A stretch of DNA of 64,000 nt from the NCBI GenBank assembly GCA_047967505.1, contig CM106540.1; one strand, 5' to 3'. Source of the DNA: Dipteris shenzhenensis (Eukaryota; Polypodiophyta; Polypodiopsida; Gleicheniales). Shown here one piece after another: positions 45,409 to 58,624 of the stretch; the first letter of the stretch is position 1; each line of letters starts with the position of its first letter. Below the pieces are notes generated by a model. That model made no database searches and was not told where the DNA came from. It saw only the letters and a list, made by a program, of their open reading frames with translations. Position numbers and translations under genes: made by a program.

Positions 45409-45660
45409 CAAACCAACCTAAAGAAACCTCCCAACCTACCGGGGGTCTTGAGGGGGAGAAGATATATCTCACTAAGTGCAAGGGTTAACACACACAGGCT
45501 CACATGTCATTGTAGTAAACATCCCGCCATCACATACACTCTTGTCTAGCACACTATCAAAGGCACTACACCCATTGTAAGATTTTTAGACAATATTTTC
45601 ATTGTGAGGGAGAGAATTTATCCCCATGCTAATTCCCAACATCATAAGGGCACCAACATG
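45409..45660. other. Sequence between LTR and Copia copy B
   Basis: No gene is seen; 250 bases including a GGGGGTCTTGAGGGGGAG purine-rich stretch near 45440. Confidence 0.35.
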
Positions 45661-47540
45661 TGTAAAGATTGCAGGAGAGATGGAGGAGACTCACTTGCAG
45701 CTTCTTCAAAACACACACAAGAGAGAGAGGACACAAGATGTGCAGGCTAAAGCTTATCTTCACTTACTTAAAGATAGTACACAACAAAAATACAATAGGA
45801 GAGGGGTATACCCAATATGTCTCCCTAGAATACGTGGTTAATATGTGAACCTAAAACAAAACATATGTGGTAGTCTAACTACACCACAAGTACAACCAAC
45901 AAAGGTGATGACATAAATGATAGTCACCTAGGAGATACATCGAGGGTTGAGCTTGATATTTCAACACTCCCACCCAATCTCAAGTCCATCTCGAGTACAC
46001 CAACAAAACTGCTAAATCTGCAAAGCTTCTATGTACCCAATTCCATCATCAAAATATCATCCACGTGCTCCTCAGTGCTCACATACACACTTAGATCAAT
46101 GTCATTTGCTAGAACCTTCTCCCTACAAAGTGATAATGAACCTCAATGTGCTTTGTTCTAGCATGATAAACTAGGTTATTAGCAAGCATAATGCTCCTAA
46201 TGTTGTCACAATAAATGACAATTGCTCCATGTACTGACTGCCCGCCATATCTGCAAGAAGCTTTTGTAACCAAGCTACCTCGTGACATGCAACCATAGAT
46301 GCACCCCTATACTCGGCCTCTCTGCTCGACAAGGCAATTGTTTTTTGCTTCTTGCTGCTCCAACTTACTGCAACACTCCCAAGGGAAAACGTAAACCACT
46401 AGTAGGTCTCCTGTCTGAGACACTACCATCACAGCTAGCATCTGTGTACCCATGTACCTATAACTAACACCCAGCTTCATAAAACAGTCCATAATGCAAT
46501 GTGGACTTCACATACTATAGTATGCATCTAGCTACATCCAAATGTGGCTTCCTTGGTGCCTACATAAACCGGCTTACCAACCCCACAACATAGCTCAAAT
46601 CTGGTCTAGTGATAGTCATGTAAATCAAGCTATCTACTATGCACTTGTACATAGTAATATCCTCAAGAAGCTCACATGCCTCTGCACTAAGATTCACATT
46701 CTGCTCCAATGGAATAGAAATAGCTTACATCTTGTCATCCCATATTTGGACAGGATGTCCAAGACATATTGCCTTTGCAATAGCCATATCCCACTAGGGG
46801 ATCTAATAACCTCAATGCCCAAGAAGTAATGCAGCTCTCCCAAATCCTTCATCTCAAATTTTTGCTCAAAAGTAGCTTCACTTCACTGATGTCTACATCA
46901 CTATCACCTATAATAATCAATTAATCAACATAGATGACTACAAGCACAATCCCCATGTTTTTCCTGTTCACATAAAGTGAAAAATCTTGTCCGACCATGC
47001 CATGGACACCTGATTTAGGCCATACAAGGCTTTGCACAACTTGCATACAAAATTTGTATGTGCATCATCCTCATAGCCTTGTGGTTGCACCATATACACC
47101 TCTTCTTGAAAATCACCATGCAAGAAAGCATTCTTCACATCCATCTGATGTAAAGACCATCCTTTTGTAGCAACCATAGCAATTACTTCTCACACAGTTT
47201 CCATCACTGTAACCAGGCTAAAGGTTTCCTCATAATCAATTCCATATGTTTGTGCAAAACCCTTAGCAACCAATCATTCCTTGTACCTACTCACAGGTAC
47301 ATCAACATTGTGCTTTACTTTGTAAAGCCACTTGTAGCCAATAGCCTTCTTATCATGAAGCAAAGGCATCAAATCCCAAGTGTGGTTTGCATCCATGGTA
47401 GCCACCTCTTCATCCATCGCTGCTTCCCAATGTTTATGGCCTACTACATCCTCAAAGCATGTGGGCTCTTGTTCCTATAGAACCTTGACCCTATAGGCAT
47501 AGTGTTGTGATGTTTACCCATCATGTCCTAGCCTGTCAAT
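45661..47540 (-). pseudogene. Copia copy B: LTR and decayed RNase H and RT part
   Basis: The LTR is 45661-45966 (TGTAAAGATTG to GATATTTCAACA). The internal part matches copy A from the polypurine tract to the acidic linker, with many indels: [20 protein letters not shown] and KALYGLNQVSMAWSDK on the minus strand at 47150-46980, and the RNase H motif YTDA at about 46450. It stops at about 47540 in the linker, so the integrase and everything before it are missing. It is more decayed than copy A. At three places where copy A has a stop, copy B has the original sense codon. Confidence 0.88.
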
Positions 47541-49172
47541 AATATTTGTTTTGAAAGCAAGAAGAACAAAACCATTCTACTATGGTATTCAAAAATTTGG
47601 AATTTTGTTTGGTCCAATTCTTAAATTCGACTTAACTCAAGTCCAAAACTTCTGAATGTAGTGTTATACATAAACAAGTATCATGATGCACAAGAGGATC
47701 GACTAGAATATGAAAGCAAATAATAGAATCTCTACTTACTTTCACATAATTCTTTGCTTAGTCTCAATCTTTTGTCTTGCATCTAACTGAATGGTTGCTG
47801 CGATTTAGGCATCCGATACTTTCTCACCTCCCGAGTTCCTTACAGTCTTTTCCAATGAATCATCACTTATATTATATAGATCCTCAAAGCAACATTTTTT
47901 GTGTCTATTTATGTCGGGAGAAAAATGTTGGAGAGCCTTTGCATACTATTGTGTCAAAAGTAATCCAAATCATCTATACCAATAATCTTTCTAGAGAGCT
48001 CTTTTTGGAGAGCATATATGTGTCTATTGAATAAAGAATACGATATACTGCCTTTATTGCACAAAACATTAGAGCCAAACCATTTCTATCCCATTGTGTC
48101 AAACCAACAAATGAAGACTACTAAATGCTCCAAAGATTATTGTTGTGGCTGTTTCATTGTACCATGATGTAGTATCACAAAGAAGCATTGTATTCCTTTG
48201 TAATGTGCCATTATGTTTTAATGAAATTAATATTTGATGTCTCATTGTTCGATGATGTATTCTATTCTCTCAGGATTCCTCTTCCATCTCTCTTGTTACA
48301 AGCACTATTGAGGTGGTTTAGGATTATGGTGCCTTGGCGACTTTGTATCTTCTATGTGAGTCCATCTAGAAAGGTTTGGAGGTCTCATGCTCTTTGTTTT
48401 ACGTATTTTTTATCTCCTTTGTGACCTATCTCTTTGCATGACTTCTCTTGAGATGACGAGTTTGTTGTTGTAGAGATTATTGTTGCGGCACCTCCACAAA
48501 CTTATATCTTTAATAGCACATTTTATCAGGTTTGAAGCTCTTCACATCACTTTTATTTCTTTTGTTTACATCTTCTTCGAGTAAGATAAGTCATGCCACT
48601 TTTCTTTATGTATTTTTCATCTCTTCCATGACCTATTTCTAAGATGAGATCAAGAAATATTGTGCAAACAACTTCAAAATCCACATATTCTAGAGATAGT
48701 GGAGTCCTCATAATCTGAGATTTTGGAGGTAGCGAAGTCTTGTCAATGGGCTGGGATATCTGTATAATAGTAGTGAACTCAACGGGTTGGGGTATATCAT
48801 ATGTAGCGTCTTTGTTCAGAGCAACTTGTCATTGAAATTTGTATTGATTCTATTGTGAAGGCATACCTCACAAATCTTGTATCAATTTCCTGATAAATAA
48901 AAAGTTGCTTCTTTATAAATTCCAAAATTGGTTCTATTTAGTGATATAATAATAATTAAACTTAAGTATGTTTTGGGTTTGGTTTTTGAAAGAACAATTT
49001 CAGCCTTGCAACGAAATATGTTTTAAGTTAGATGGATGTACAATAATGTTTATTTTATAACTAAATTTGAAATATGCAAGACACACAAAATATATTGTCA
49101 TGCAAAATACTTCAGCAATCAAGGTGATTAAGTGATGCAAAGGAAGTTATGCAAAGCCACTGATTGCAAAGG
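47541..49172. other. Unassigned spacer between Copia B and the right arm
   Basis: 1.6 kb with no recognised gene. It has AT-rich sequence and scattered frames up to 85 codons that lack domain similarity. It does not pair with the left arm. Confidence 0.4.
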
Positions 49173-49681
49173 AGGTTAGTAGTTCAAAAGCAAGCAGTTA
49201 GGAAAGTTGGTAAAATCTAGAGTTAATTACGCACCCTGATTTCGCCAAGGTCAGAATTGGTGCCCTCTTGTACACATCTATTTAAGACAACATAGGAAAG
49301 GAGGCGGGTTCGCCAGATTCAATAGTGGAGTTGTATGTTACCATTGTCCCTTATTGTTGAGTAACTTGAATACAAGAGACAGTTTCTACCTTTATTTTGT
49401 ATCGCTTCTTTCCTGTGTGATTAAGAGGGTTCAGAGAGAGAGAGAGAGAGAGAGGGTTTGGGTAAAGCCGAGGTGGCTTTCCCTCACTGTGTATCTGCCT
49501 CCTTCTCCTCATCCCTACTGTCTTCTTTATTTAGCACACCCCAATTCTCTGCGTGTTTCTGTTAACTAAGTTGGCATATGGTTGCACCGAGTAGTACTTA
49601 TCCAAGCACTTACAATAAGCCTACATCGAATACCTGTATAATGCCCATCGCTCGGGACTAGCGTAACCGGACCATCAACAT
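49173..49681 (+). mobile_element. LTR inserted in the hAT gene, right copy, 5' truncated
   Basis: The 3' end GTAACCGGACCATCAACA at 49681 is the complement of TGTTGATGGTCNGGTTAC at 62312. The 5' end is missing, because the arm starts at 49173 inside the LTR. A (GA)n run lies at about 49435-49453. Confidence 0.7.
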
Positions 49682-51159
49682 CTGGTCTTTCAGGATGTAC
49701 AATTGTGAGTGATGGTTGGTCAAATGTGCAACGTCGGCCTCTTATAAACATAATGCTTGTTTCACCTCATGGAGAATGTTTCTTACAAATAGCTGATAGC
49801 TCTAATCAAATAAAGACGGGTGGGTACATCGCATAAGTCATTGTTTTGGCTATCAATAGTGTGGGAGCAACACATGTAATACAGGTGGTGATGGATAATG
49901 CAAAAAATTGCAGAGCTGCTGAAAGTATAATTCAAAGGACTTATCCGCACATATATGCCACTGTTTGTAATACTCACAGTTTGAATTTAGTTCTACAGGA
50001 TTGGTACAAGAGTGAAGACATGGAGTGGTTCAAAGAACCTATTGATAAGTCTCGTAGGATAGATAAATTCATACTTAATAGACAACGAGTTCTTCACATC
50101 TTTTGTCAACGCTACCAGTAGAAACAAGATTTTGTACGCACTTTTATGTTCTTGAGGCTTTGTTGAAAAACAAAGATGCTATTAAGGAGACATCCTCATG
50201 CACTCTCTACAGAAGGTGGGAAGAGGTACAAAAAGAAAGTGTTTGGAATAAGAGTGCTCAGTTGAAAATAATAGTTGACATGGACTTGCTCTAGAAGAAC
50301 GTCGGAGATGCATACCATATAATGATGCCTGTGATGTATGCTATCAGAGCACTTAACACAAAAATGCCTTGAATGGAAAAGGTATGGATGACTTGGTGGG
50401 GTGTGCAACAAAGCCTGCAAGAGCCAGAAGAGTTGAAAGACTCAGTTGTGACCACATGGAGAGTACCATACACTAGGAGAAAACGTCATTTGTTGTTGAA
50501 ATATTTTCACTGAAGGTGGGTATCTGCACATAATCTGTTGCACAACGTAGGGTATCTTTTGGATCCTGAGTATTGGAATTGGCATCCTAAGACCAAGCAA
50601 GAAGTCATAAATGACTTCTATGTGTTTTCAATACATTCTACCCAAATAGGGATGAAGCTACTCAGTGCATTTCAAAGTTCACAAAATATCAATCGAAAGA
50701 GGGCAGATTTAGTGACGCCTTTGTACAAAAGTTGGCTAACAAATGCCGGTGTGGAAGTGGTGGATGTTGAATGGTACGAGCTGCAAACTATTCAAGCCTT
50801 TGGAAATGCATGTACTTGCTCAATGCTCTTCAAACTCTAGTTCAGAGAGAACTTGGAGTACATATAAGTACGTGCATAGCACTATTCGCAATTGATTGTT
50901 GGCTAATCGAGCTAAGAAATTGGTGTATATGTATTGCAATAATTGCATCTCGTGACATGTTGAGTCTAATAATTATGAAGAATAAGCGCCACAATGGACC
51001 TATGATTGTCACGTTGAAGACCAATTGGATGATGATGTGGAGGTATGAAGAGAAGTTGTTACAGAGCAACAGATCGATTTCAATTTAGAATTGGAAGTTA
51101 ATGAAAGGGATTCTTTGGTAAATGTTATAGATGAAATATTCAACAGTGAAGAGGAATAG
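49682..51159 (+). pseudogene. hAT-superfamily transposase, right arm, N-terminus lost
   Basis: Inverted counterpart: CTIVSDGWSNVQRRPLINI at 49698, AINSVGATHVIQVVMDNAKN from 49849, a 91-codon open frame 49846-50121, then broken middle parts. The C-terminal region carries nonsense and frame changes in LQTLVQRELGVHISTC, where the left copy keeps LERNWSTYKYVHS. The stop is at 51159. Being cut by the same LTR at the same codon as in the left arm shows the two copies share that event. Confidence 0.88.
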
Positions 51160-51699
51160 AAATTATAAACTTACTCTCAAGTAAACATCAATATTTAGAA
51201 AACATTGTTGCACAAACCTTATCTTTTTTCAAATTTTGTGAAAAATGTAGACGCACATTTACTCATAAAGGATATGATAGCTCTTTATATTTACATTTGC
51301 TTTGTCAATGAGTATTTACATTTGCCTCGTCAATGTTATAATATTGTCAGCTAGCATATCATAAAAAGTGTTACAATTCATTAAAAATTTTTCAAATGTC
51401 ATGGAGCAGGCTCATTGTGACTTCCTTCCTCAAAATTCTCAAAAAGATTACAAATAAAACTACCAGTACTTGCTGCAGCTCCTGTTAACATATCATAATA
51501 CCTCTACAAGCTGAATACTTTGTATAGTGTACGAGGCAATGGAGTTACACAAATGGGACAAGAAACCCTTCTTTTCAAATGATTTATCAAGCTTGTGAGA
51601 TGATAGTATGCCCTCATGGTAGGCTATAATGCCCCAACCAACTATTAAAAAACTAGGTTGCAAACAAGACACTGTGACAAATTTGAACTGCCTTCGACA

Positions 51700-52492
51700 A
51701 GTACAAGTTCAATGTCATTCGGGTGCTTCACGCTGATAGAGTTCTCATGTTACTTTAATGAGTCACTAAGTTTCTTCACCAATTATTGGAGTTTTCTAAT
51801 CTCCATTCGTTCCATGCCATCATTTGCTGCATCGGTGTGTATTGCACGTGGTGGCATTTGGGTTTGCGTGAAGTCATGCCACCTCTTTGCCTCTTTATCT
51901 TGTTGGCTCAATCTCTCTAGAAGGGAGTTTGAGTGAACCTTTAGCTCCAAGGCAGCTCCTTTAAGCACTAGATTCAACTCTTCCCAAGTGAACGTGACTA
52001 TCTCTCTTCTAATATCATGAACATTAGTGACGACCTCCTTAGAAGAGAAGTCCATGTTCAGACTCTGAACAAATTGCATGTATAGCATTTTGGCAAAGAT
52101 TAAAGGACAATTAGAGTGATGTAGGGGGTGTCCTAACACCTCGAGGTATATCCTCTCGGCATTTGCCTCGATGTCTTCCTAGAGTCACTTGTCCACCTTG
52201 CATCGCCCCTTTCATGCCTCGCTTATGGCCACCGGCCATACTATATGCATGTTGTCAGTAGAAATCTATTTATTTACCTTCTTCCACTAAAGGGATGCTT
52301 TTGGCCCACTTGCTAGTCCCAGATGCAACCCGATTGGACCCTTCAGCATCCATTCCCAAAGCTAAGGCATGCATACATCCGAACGATTTTCTAGCTCTCT
52401 CCTTTGCTAGTTCCTCCTACTCCTGTTCCTCTCTTGTCAATGCTCACTTTCCCCTGTCAAAAGTTGCGCTCTTGCTCTTCTTGTTCAGCCAT
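51700..52492 (-). pseudogene. Unrecognised element ORF, right arm
   Basis: Counterpart of the left-arm ORF; MAEQEEQ at 52492 and the open part 52139-51783 with FAKMLYMQFVQSL, IRREIVTFTWEEL and LLERLSQQDKEAKRW. In this copy the frame runs through MERMEIRKLQ without the shift seen on the left. Conservation of the protein text between diverged arms hints it was once selected. Confidence 0.45.
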
Positions 52493-53092
52493 GCGGATGT
52501 GTGTGGTGAACTGTTAAATTGCCCCAAAAAATTGAATAAACATTAAGCTTGAATCACAAGTAAAAAGTTTAAACTTCAAATTCAAAATAAAAGTAAACCA
52601 CATCATGACAGTGTTCATGACGTAAGGTTATAATAACAATTTTTCTCACTCGCTAATATGGTCGAATATTGTCGTTAGTTATCGTGCTTGAGAAATTAGC
52701 ATGATTGCCAAAAAGACCCCAGCTATCGTGCTTCTAAATTATCATGCTTGCCAAAAAGACCCCAGTTATCGTGCTTAAACAAATGATCTAAATTATGTGC
52801 TTCGAAATTATAGTGCTTGTAAAGATGACCCTTGCCCCTAAATAGGACCTTTCAAGGGTCATTTTTATGTATGTTTGCAAAAACAAATTCATAGAAACAA
52901 CACATTAAATTTCAGACATAGGATTATAGCAATTAACTTTTCAACATGACAAAAAAGTGTAAAATTCAAGTTTAAAACACAACTTTAAAAATTTATGAAA
53001 AGACTTGAGAAGAAGTGTAAATATTACAGATGAAAAACAATTGAATAATGAATGTATATACAATGTCACATGTTGATGCTAATTGCATTGTT

Positions 53093-54497
53093 TCACCAAG
53101 TTTTCCACTTTGGAATAACAATAACCATTTCAAATAACATCATATTAAAAAAATTATTCCCTTGTTCACAATCTCGGACCCATCTCCGCAGATGGATGCA
53201 TGACTGACTATCGGTGTGCTCGCACCATTCTTGCTTTAGATTAATAGACATGCATTCTTTCCAAAACGTGATGATTTGAGTGATGAGCCATCTAAGAGCA
53301 TATACATCCGAGCCTTTAGAATATTCATTTAAGCATGTAGGATCTAGAATCTCCGGGGCCAACCACTCTTTCAACCACTTACTCCCTCGAACCGCCTGAG
53401 TCTTCCTCATCATGTACTCTGTCGATGTCATGCCGGGAACTCTGCTCACAAAATTGGTAGTTGGCCTGGACTCACCGGCCTTCAACATAAGGCCCCAATC
53501 AATAATAAATCCAAAACAATATTATGTGCATGCAAATAAAAGTGCATGACTCCCACACTATGTGCAACGGCCATAGAATCTACAAGTGCACATAGAATCG
53601 AGGTCAGATGTGTAAAAAATCCTTGCATCCTTGCCATCTCCTTGGTTGCAAGCACCAGATCTTTCCTTTGTCTCTTGAATCATTCCTCGTTGCCTTAGTT
53701 TAAGTTCATGATGCCTAAATGAACCCTTCAAAAAAGGTCGTTGCATCATAAACTGGCCTAAGGTACACCATTAAAGAAAGGAAATATGGTGTCACCCATG
53801 GTGCTGCTCCTGTATTTGCTATGCAATGCACGAGACAAGGGTGGCCTTTTTGCATTCCTTGCTCGATGCCGAAGGCTTCAAACTGTTTCCCTATTGATCG
53901 TGCAATGTACTTCTTTGCATAATATGTCACATGTTTTGGAAAGAATGAAACTCCAACGAACTTGACCTTGTGACAAGCACCATATGATCCCTTCTCAACC
54001 TTTTCTTGCCACAGCATAGCATCGTATGAAACTGTAGAACTCTTTTCTACATCAGCACCTCTAGCGCCTTCAACTAGTTCCTTTCTCTGATGCTTACTTA
54101 ATGTGAGTTTCGTATCTACATCCTTTTCCCTCTTCCTCCTTTACTTCTCCTCTATCCACTATGCATCCCAATGTGTTATTCTTTCACTATCTTCTTGTGA
54201 CACAAGCATTCCATTGTCACTGACACACTTGTCGATATTCCCAATCATGCTCAAGCACGTGTTTAACAACTTCTACGCACCACAGAGCTGGCTCGGTAAG
54301 GTGTGTATTTCCCTTTACTTGCAGCCATCTTTTAGTTGCACTCAATATTGCTCGAACAAAGTCATCGAGAGTCATAGCATTACATATCGTGCCCTCAATA
54401 GCAAGTGGAAACATGTGCATGATCTCATTCACTAACTCTCTCCTAAGAGCGTTCTCACATCTTTTCTCTCCTTTTTATCATAATTTCGAGCAAACAT
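53093..54497 (-). pseudogene. Kinase-like ORF, right-arm copy
   Basis: Inverted counterpart of the left copy. It lacks the MITE and the extra 80 bases, so it runs without a break from the linker through VSYDAMLWQEKVEKGSYGACH, YYAKKYIARSIG and HPCLVHCIANTG to LMVYLRPVYDATTFFEGFI. The catalytic loop reads HFYLHAHNIV here: the catalytic Asp of the left copy is Tyr. DWGLMLKAGE, WLAPEIL and GSDVYALRWLI are preserved. The same frame change near 54225 (QVCQ then a stop) occurs in both copies, so it is either an old shared mutation or a spliced junction. Confidence 0.6.
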
Positions 54498-54639
54498 TCT
54501 GCATAGCAAAGCAACTCGCAATCAGACAAGACACATACTATGAAATGAAAACCTGTAGTAGTCATTTTGCATACATCAACTCACAATCAAAGAACACACA
54601 TAACCCTAAGCCCATCTCCACAGAGTTGGACATGCATCC

Positions 54640-55095
54640 TTTTTCATGTGAATATACACGAGAATGAATATGCAATGCAATGAGAGATGACACGAATGAT
54701 GAGTGAATGGCAAAGTGTCAAGCTCTCGCATAGTGATGATGAAATGAAATTATGTGGCATCCTTTTTCATATTAAAGCACACAAATAATGACTTGCAAAT
54801 TCCTAGTGATTCAAAAATTGAAATATGCATGAGAAAGAATATGCAATGCAATGAGAGATGACACGAATGCCGAGTGAACAACAAAGTGCCGAGCTCTCTC
54901 ATAGTGATGATGAAACAAAATTACGTGGGATTTTTTGTATTAAAGCACACAAAGAATGACATGCAAATTCCTGGAAAACAAGAGCATATGCACGAGAACG
55001 ACTATGCAATGAAAGGAAAGACGACATGAATGTCGAGTGAATGACAAAGTGATGAGCTCTCGCATAGTGATGATCAAACATGTAACGACACACAC
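54640..55095 (-). repeat. Three tandem units of about 140-170 bases, right arm
   Basis: Reverse-complement counterpart of 39120-39560. GAATATGCAATGCAATGAGAG recurs near 54663 and 54838, and a diverged form near 55000. They predate the duplication of the arms because both arms have all three. Confidence 0.8.
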
Positions 55096-55768
55096 GGTCG
55101 AACAAACGACCAAGTGCCGAAACCTAACTTTGTTTTAAACACCAGACTTTTGTCTTTCCCCATCGGGGCCCACTAAGATATCCAAGTATCCTGGTGGGCC
55201 CCAACTGGCCCCGTCGGGAAATAACGAGTGCCCGATGGGCCCCGATGAGAAAAGCTAGAATCCCGATAGGCTTTTACAGGTGAATAAGTCAGTGGTCACT
55301 GGTGTGGTAATACTATTTTAATCACGTGATTATGATAAATTGTGATTACTGGTGTAAATATTGTGAAAAAAACATGTGATTACGTAATTACTTAAACCGA
55401 GGTCTTCTCATCATCTCAGACGTATCTTTGTGTTCAAAATCTTTATGCACATCATATTTGGACATTTGAAGACATGCATGATACACATTTTTGGCCTCCA
55501 CATCACATTTTTTCCCACGTTTCTCAAAGACTGGATAATTTCATGCAAGCAGCCTTTACCTCCTCCATTTTGAAATTCCCTTGATCCATGGATGGAACAC
55601 CAATAGGAAGGGGGGAATGTAACACTACTTTATACTACTTTCTCACTAAATTATTTTTGTACATTATTTTAGTTGTAAATAGCTAGATTTTAGCTAAAAG
55701 AAGAAGCCTCACCAAGGCAGGCTCGACAAAAGAGCAAAACAAGTGAGTAAGAGAGTTGTAGGATGAGT

Positions 55769-56165
55769 TAGGGTTATCCCTCCCTTAAAAAGGTGAGTTG
55801 TATATAAGGGAAGACCTTTGACTTAATCTTCATTGTTGGTTTTGCATCAAGGAATACAAGTTCAAGCTTTCTTCCTCCCATTTTCTTTGGACTTGTATCT
55901 TCATTTGTATGCTCGTTGTGATTGCCAAGACTATGTCCCCTTCCCCATTCACCATGATCATGATCTCCTCTCCCTCTCCCCCTTCTTCCTCCTCGTTCTT
56001 TTCTTGTGGAATTGCATCGGCGACAATCCGAGGACCGCGAGAGTGACACTTGTGGCCGTCCCACACTGCATTATTCTCCACAAGGGTAGCTTGGAGGTGA
56101 GCTCTCCATCGGTGCATCCATATGATCCCCACATATATATGTCAATCCAACAAAGATGATCATGG
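55769..56165 (+). mobile_element. LTR-like sequence, third relative of the 20-22 kb pair
   Basis: GTTAGGGTTATCCCTCCC, a TATA-like GTATATAAGGG at about 55800, GACCTTTGACTTAATCTTC, and CAAGGAATACAAGTTCAAGC follow the same order as at 21658-22010. A CTCCCCCTTCTTCCTCCTCG-type tract follows. It starts right at the outer end of the right arm. Confidence 0.55.
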
Positions 56166-56169
56166 TCAA

Positions 56170-56460
56170 AGTACAAGAAACTAGCCTCCAAGAACCCCAA
56201 CGTGAAGTACAATTTCCTGCGCTTTCATTTTCGTCCCCAAACAACCACATCCGGCTTGGTCCACCAAATGATCCTCGTCAATGAGAAATATGTCGCAACT
56301 AAAAATCTCTTAAATGTTTGTAATAGGTGTGGGCCACTAGGCATTATATGAGAGATTGTACCAAATGTACACATATATTAGGATGCAACAAGATTCGAAG
56401 AGCAACCATGTTGAAGAGACACAAGGGCACGCATAGGAATTTGGGAAAGAGGGGATGATC
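56170..56460 (+). pseudogene. Gag/ORF1-like zinc knuckle fragment
   Basis: YNFLRFHFRP and HQMILVNEKYVATKNLLNVCNRCG are followed after a one-base frame change by HYMRDCTKC, giving a Cys-x2-Cys-x4-His-x4-Cys knuckle. This resembles the DUF4283 plus CCHC arrangement of plant LINE ORF1 or gag-like proteins. About 80 residues remain. Confidence 0.5.
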
Positions 56461-56750
56461 AAGGAGGGGCAGCCAGCAGAGCAAGAATCAAGGAAAGAGG
56501 ATATGATTAAGGAGGATGGATTGAGAGAGAATATGAAATAGGACAGTGGGGAGTCACATATGTATCGGTAGAAAGGTTTTTGAAAATTTTACATATAGAG
56601 TAGTTAGAAAGAAGAGGTAAAGATAGGCCTATGAGAGTTTTTTGTAATTGCTTGATTGGAGTATTCTTTCCCCAAATCTTTTGATTGATTAATAAATATG
56701 ATCAGGTTTATGGGTAGTAAGATAGATAAGAGCTTTGACATGGTGGGGGG

Positions 56751-57204
56751 ATGAAGAACGACTCAAGTGGTTCTTTGACACATACAACCACGAAGCAGAG
56801 CACCAAAAATACATTCATCTCTACTTGGAAAAGGGAGGAGAATAAGGGAATCATTGCAAATGCCATCGATTATGCAAGTGAAGAATGTATCCCTTGTATC
56901 ACTTTCACAATTGTTCCATGCATGGAAAAGAAGTTATCCAATGCCATATTCCTCCCATTCCACCACTTACAAGTTTTTGATATGAAAGGAAGCAAAGATG
57001 GATGATGCCCCCGACTTGTTTGATCTCAATGAGCACCAAGAAGCTGCCCTCTACCCTTTCGCTATCCAATCCGACCCTCTCCTCCCCTACTCCTACAGCC
57101 GTCCCCGATTATTATTAGTCGACACCATCCCTACTGCTCATGCACAGCAGCAATTCCATGATGTCTTGAATCACTTTGCCGTCATCGCCTGCAAACTGGT
57201 TTAG
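56751..57204 (+). CDS. Two short unrecognised ORFs
   Basis: 56751-57005 (84 codons) and 56998-57204 (68 codons, MDDAPDLFDLNEHQEAALYP) overlap by 8 bases in different frames. The second has a non-repetitive, exon-like composition and a proper ATG, but no known motif. They could be parts of one broken gene. I would not rely on either being expressed. Confidence 0.2.
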
Positions 57205-57214
57205 GGTTTTGCAA

Positions 57215-57410
57215 AGAGAAAAAGATATGGTGCAAGAGGACAGTCCTGGCATATTGATCTCGATAATGGAAAAGCTAGACCTTTGCTCCAACAAACCACC
57301 ATTCTGCTAGCTGAATGAGAATACAAGGAGGACACCCATGAGATCCACATGTCACTGAAATCTTGGCATTGACCAGTGACCCAAAGCCTTCCTTGAAAAG
57401 GTAGCAGAAT
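57215..57410 (-). pseudogene. LINE reverse transcriptase fragment
   Basis: Matches 19141-19300 nearly base for base in parts (AAAGAGAAAAAGATATGGTG and GAATGAGAATACAAGGAGGA). It covers RT between motif A and motif B. It is on the minus strand like the larger copy. The break at 57410 is abrupt. Confidence 0.75.
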
Positions 57411-58624
57411 GTACCTATAGATCTTGTAATTATGCTAGATAATCGACACAATCCTAAGGTGACTAGCCTAAGGTGACCAACCATCTAAAGGTTAGCTAGG
57501 TCAGGCATCAACCGACCTCACTACAAGGGCTATATAATGATAGCCCGCATAATCCTTCATCATCACACTCACTATGCCCTCAATATCCACCCCAGCTTAT
57601 AGCCCTTGTTCTCTATTGTTATCATTATGCCAGCGAAGCTATCAATACTAGATTGCACTGACCGAATGACCAACCAATTCAGTACGAGTGGTTAGCAAAC
57701 TCCAAAACACAATTACAAACAATCAACCAAACAACAATGCACATGTGATTTGTAGAGCATGTGATACCAAATCCACACAATAATGCATAAACCATAGTGA
57801 CTAGTACACCAATCATAGAGGTCCTATGGCAGAAGTAACATCAGCAACCAATACCTCGGGTGAGACATATGGTTTCACCAAGCGACCATCTAGATACTCT
57901 AGCGCATTTGTCCAAAGGGAGTGGAGCTGCTACCTCCCTATTGAGCATTAGGCAATGCTCCAAACAACCATCGCTCTGCTGAGCCTGAAGAGCCCTAATT
58001 GAAGTTAGCTCCACTACCTGTAGGTAAAGTTGCAACACCTGAGTGTATCCTGCTAGTACACTCCTCCTTCCATCATGGGAAACTTTACCAACTGACATAG
58101 AATGCCAACTCTCTATAGGAATTCATCTTTGGTCACGAATGTACGTCTTCATGACCTCAAAGATGACCATGCTCCATAAAGAATCCATCCCAGAGAATTA
58201 GGTGCACATGTCACACTTGACTCCCATATGTCACTAGTTCTAGGGGCACTATTCCCTATGAACTCTCTTGGTGCGGCCACAGACACTACGTTAGCCCACA
58301 CACAAGACCAAATAACCAGCAAGGCATCCAATCCTTTCACACCATATTGACCACCGACTCAGAGCTACGACTACCAAATCCTCTCACACAATCTGACTTG
58401 CATCCATCCTGCTATCACACGTGAGCCCACACTCTGTGAACTTCCAACACAAAGAATGGAACTATAAGGACCAAGTGCATAGGATAGGCCTATAGTCTTA
58501 CCTGACAATCACTCTGCCAATGTGTGCTAAGAATCAGCCCACAAACACAGTTTCCAGCTAGCACACTACCCGGAAACATGCTCAAAATAGATCCCTCGGC
58601 TCAAGGAGCCTGACCAAAGATTAT
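57411..58624. other. Unassigned sequence
   Basis: 1.2 kb without a recognised gene. A minus frame at 58098-57841 (85 codons) looks coding in composition but has no domain I know. A TTATCC break at 58620 marks the switch to Copia copy C. Confidence 0.3.

Larger units (their letters stand above)
49173..55768 (-). repeat. Right arm of the giant inverted duplication, about 6.6 kb
   Basis: It starts AGGTTAGTAGTTC (inner end) and ends GAGTTGTAGGATGA (outer end), the complement of the left arm's ends. Beyond the inner end neither arm matches the other: the left continues through the rest of an LTR to 45408, the right goes into unrelated sequence. Beyond the outer end the left has a microsatellite and the right an LTR-like sequence. 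Confidence 0.93.

Noticed and set aside
37863-55768. Assembly mirror artefact as the explanation of the inverted arms
   Set aside because: The arms differ at many positions, one has a MITE with a target duplication absent from the other, and both have private indels. A chimeric read or misassembly would give identical arms.
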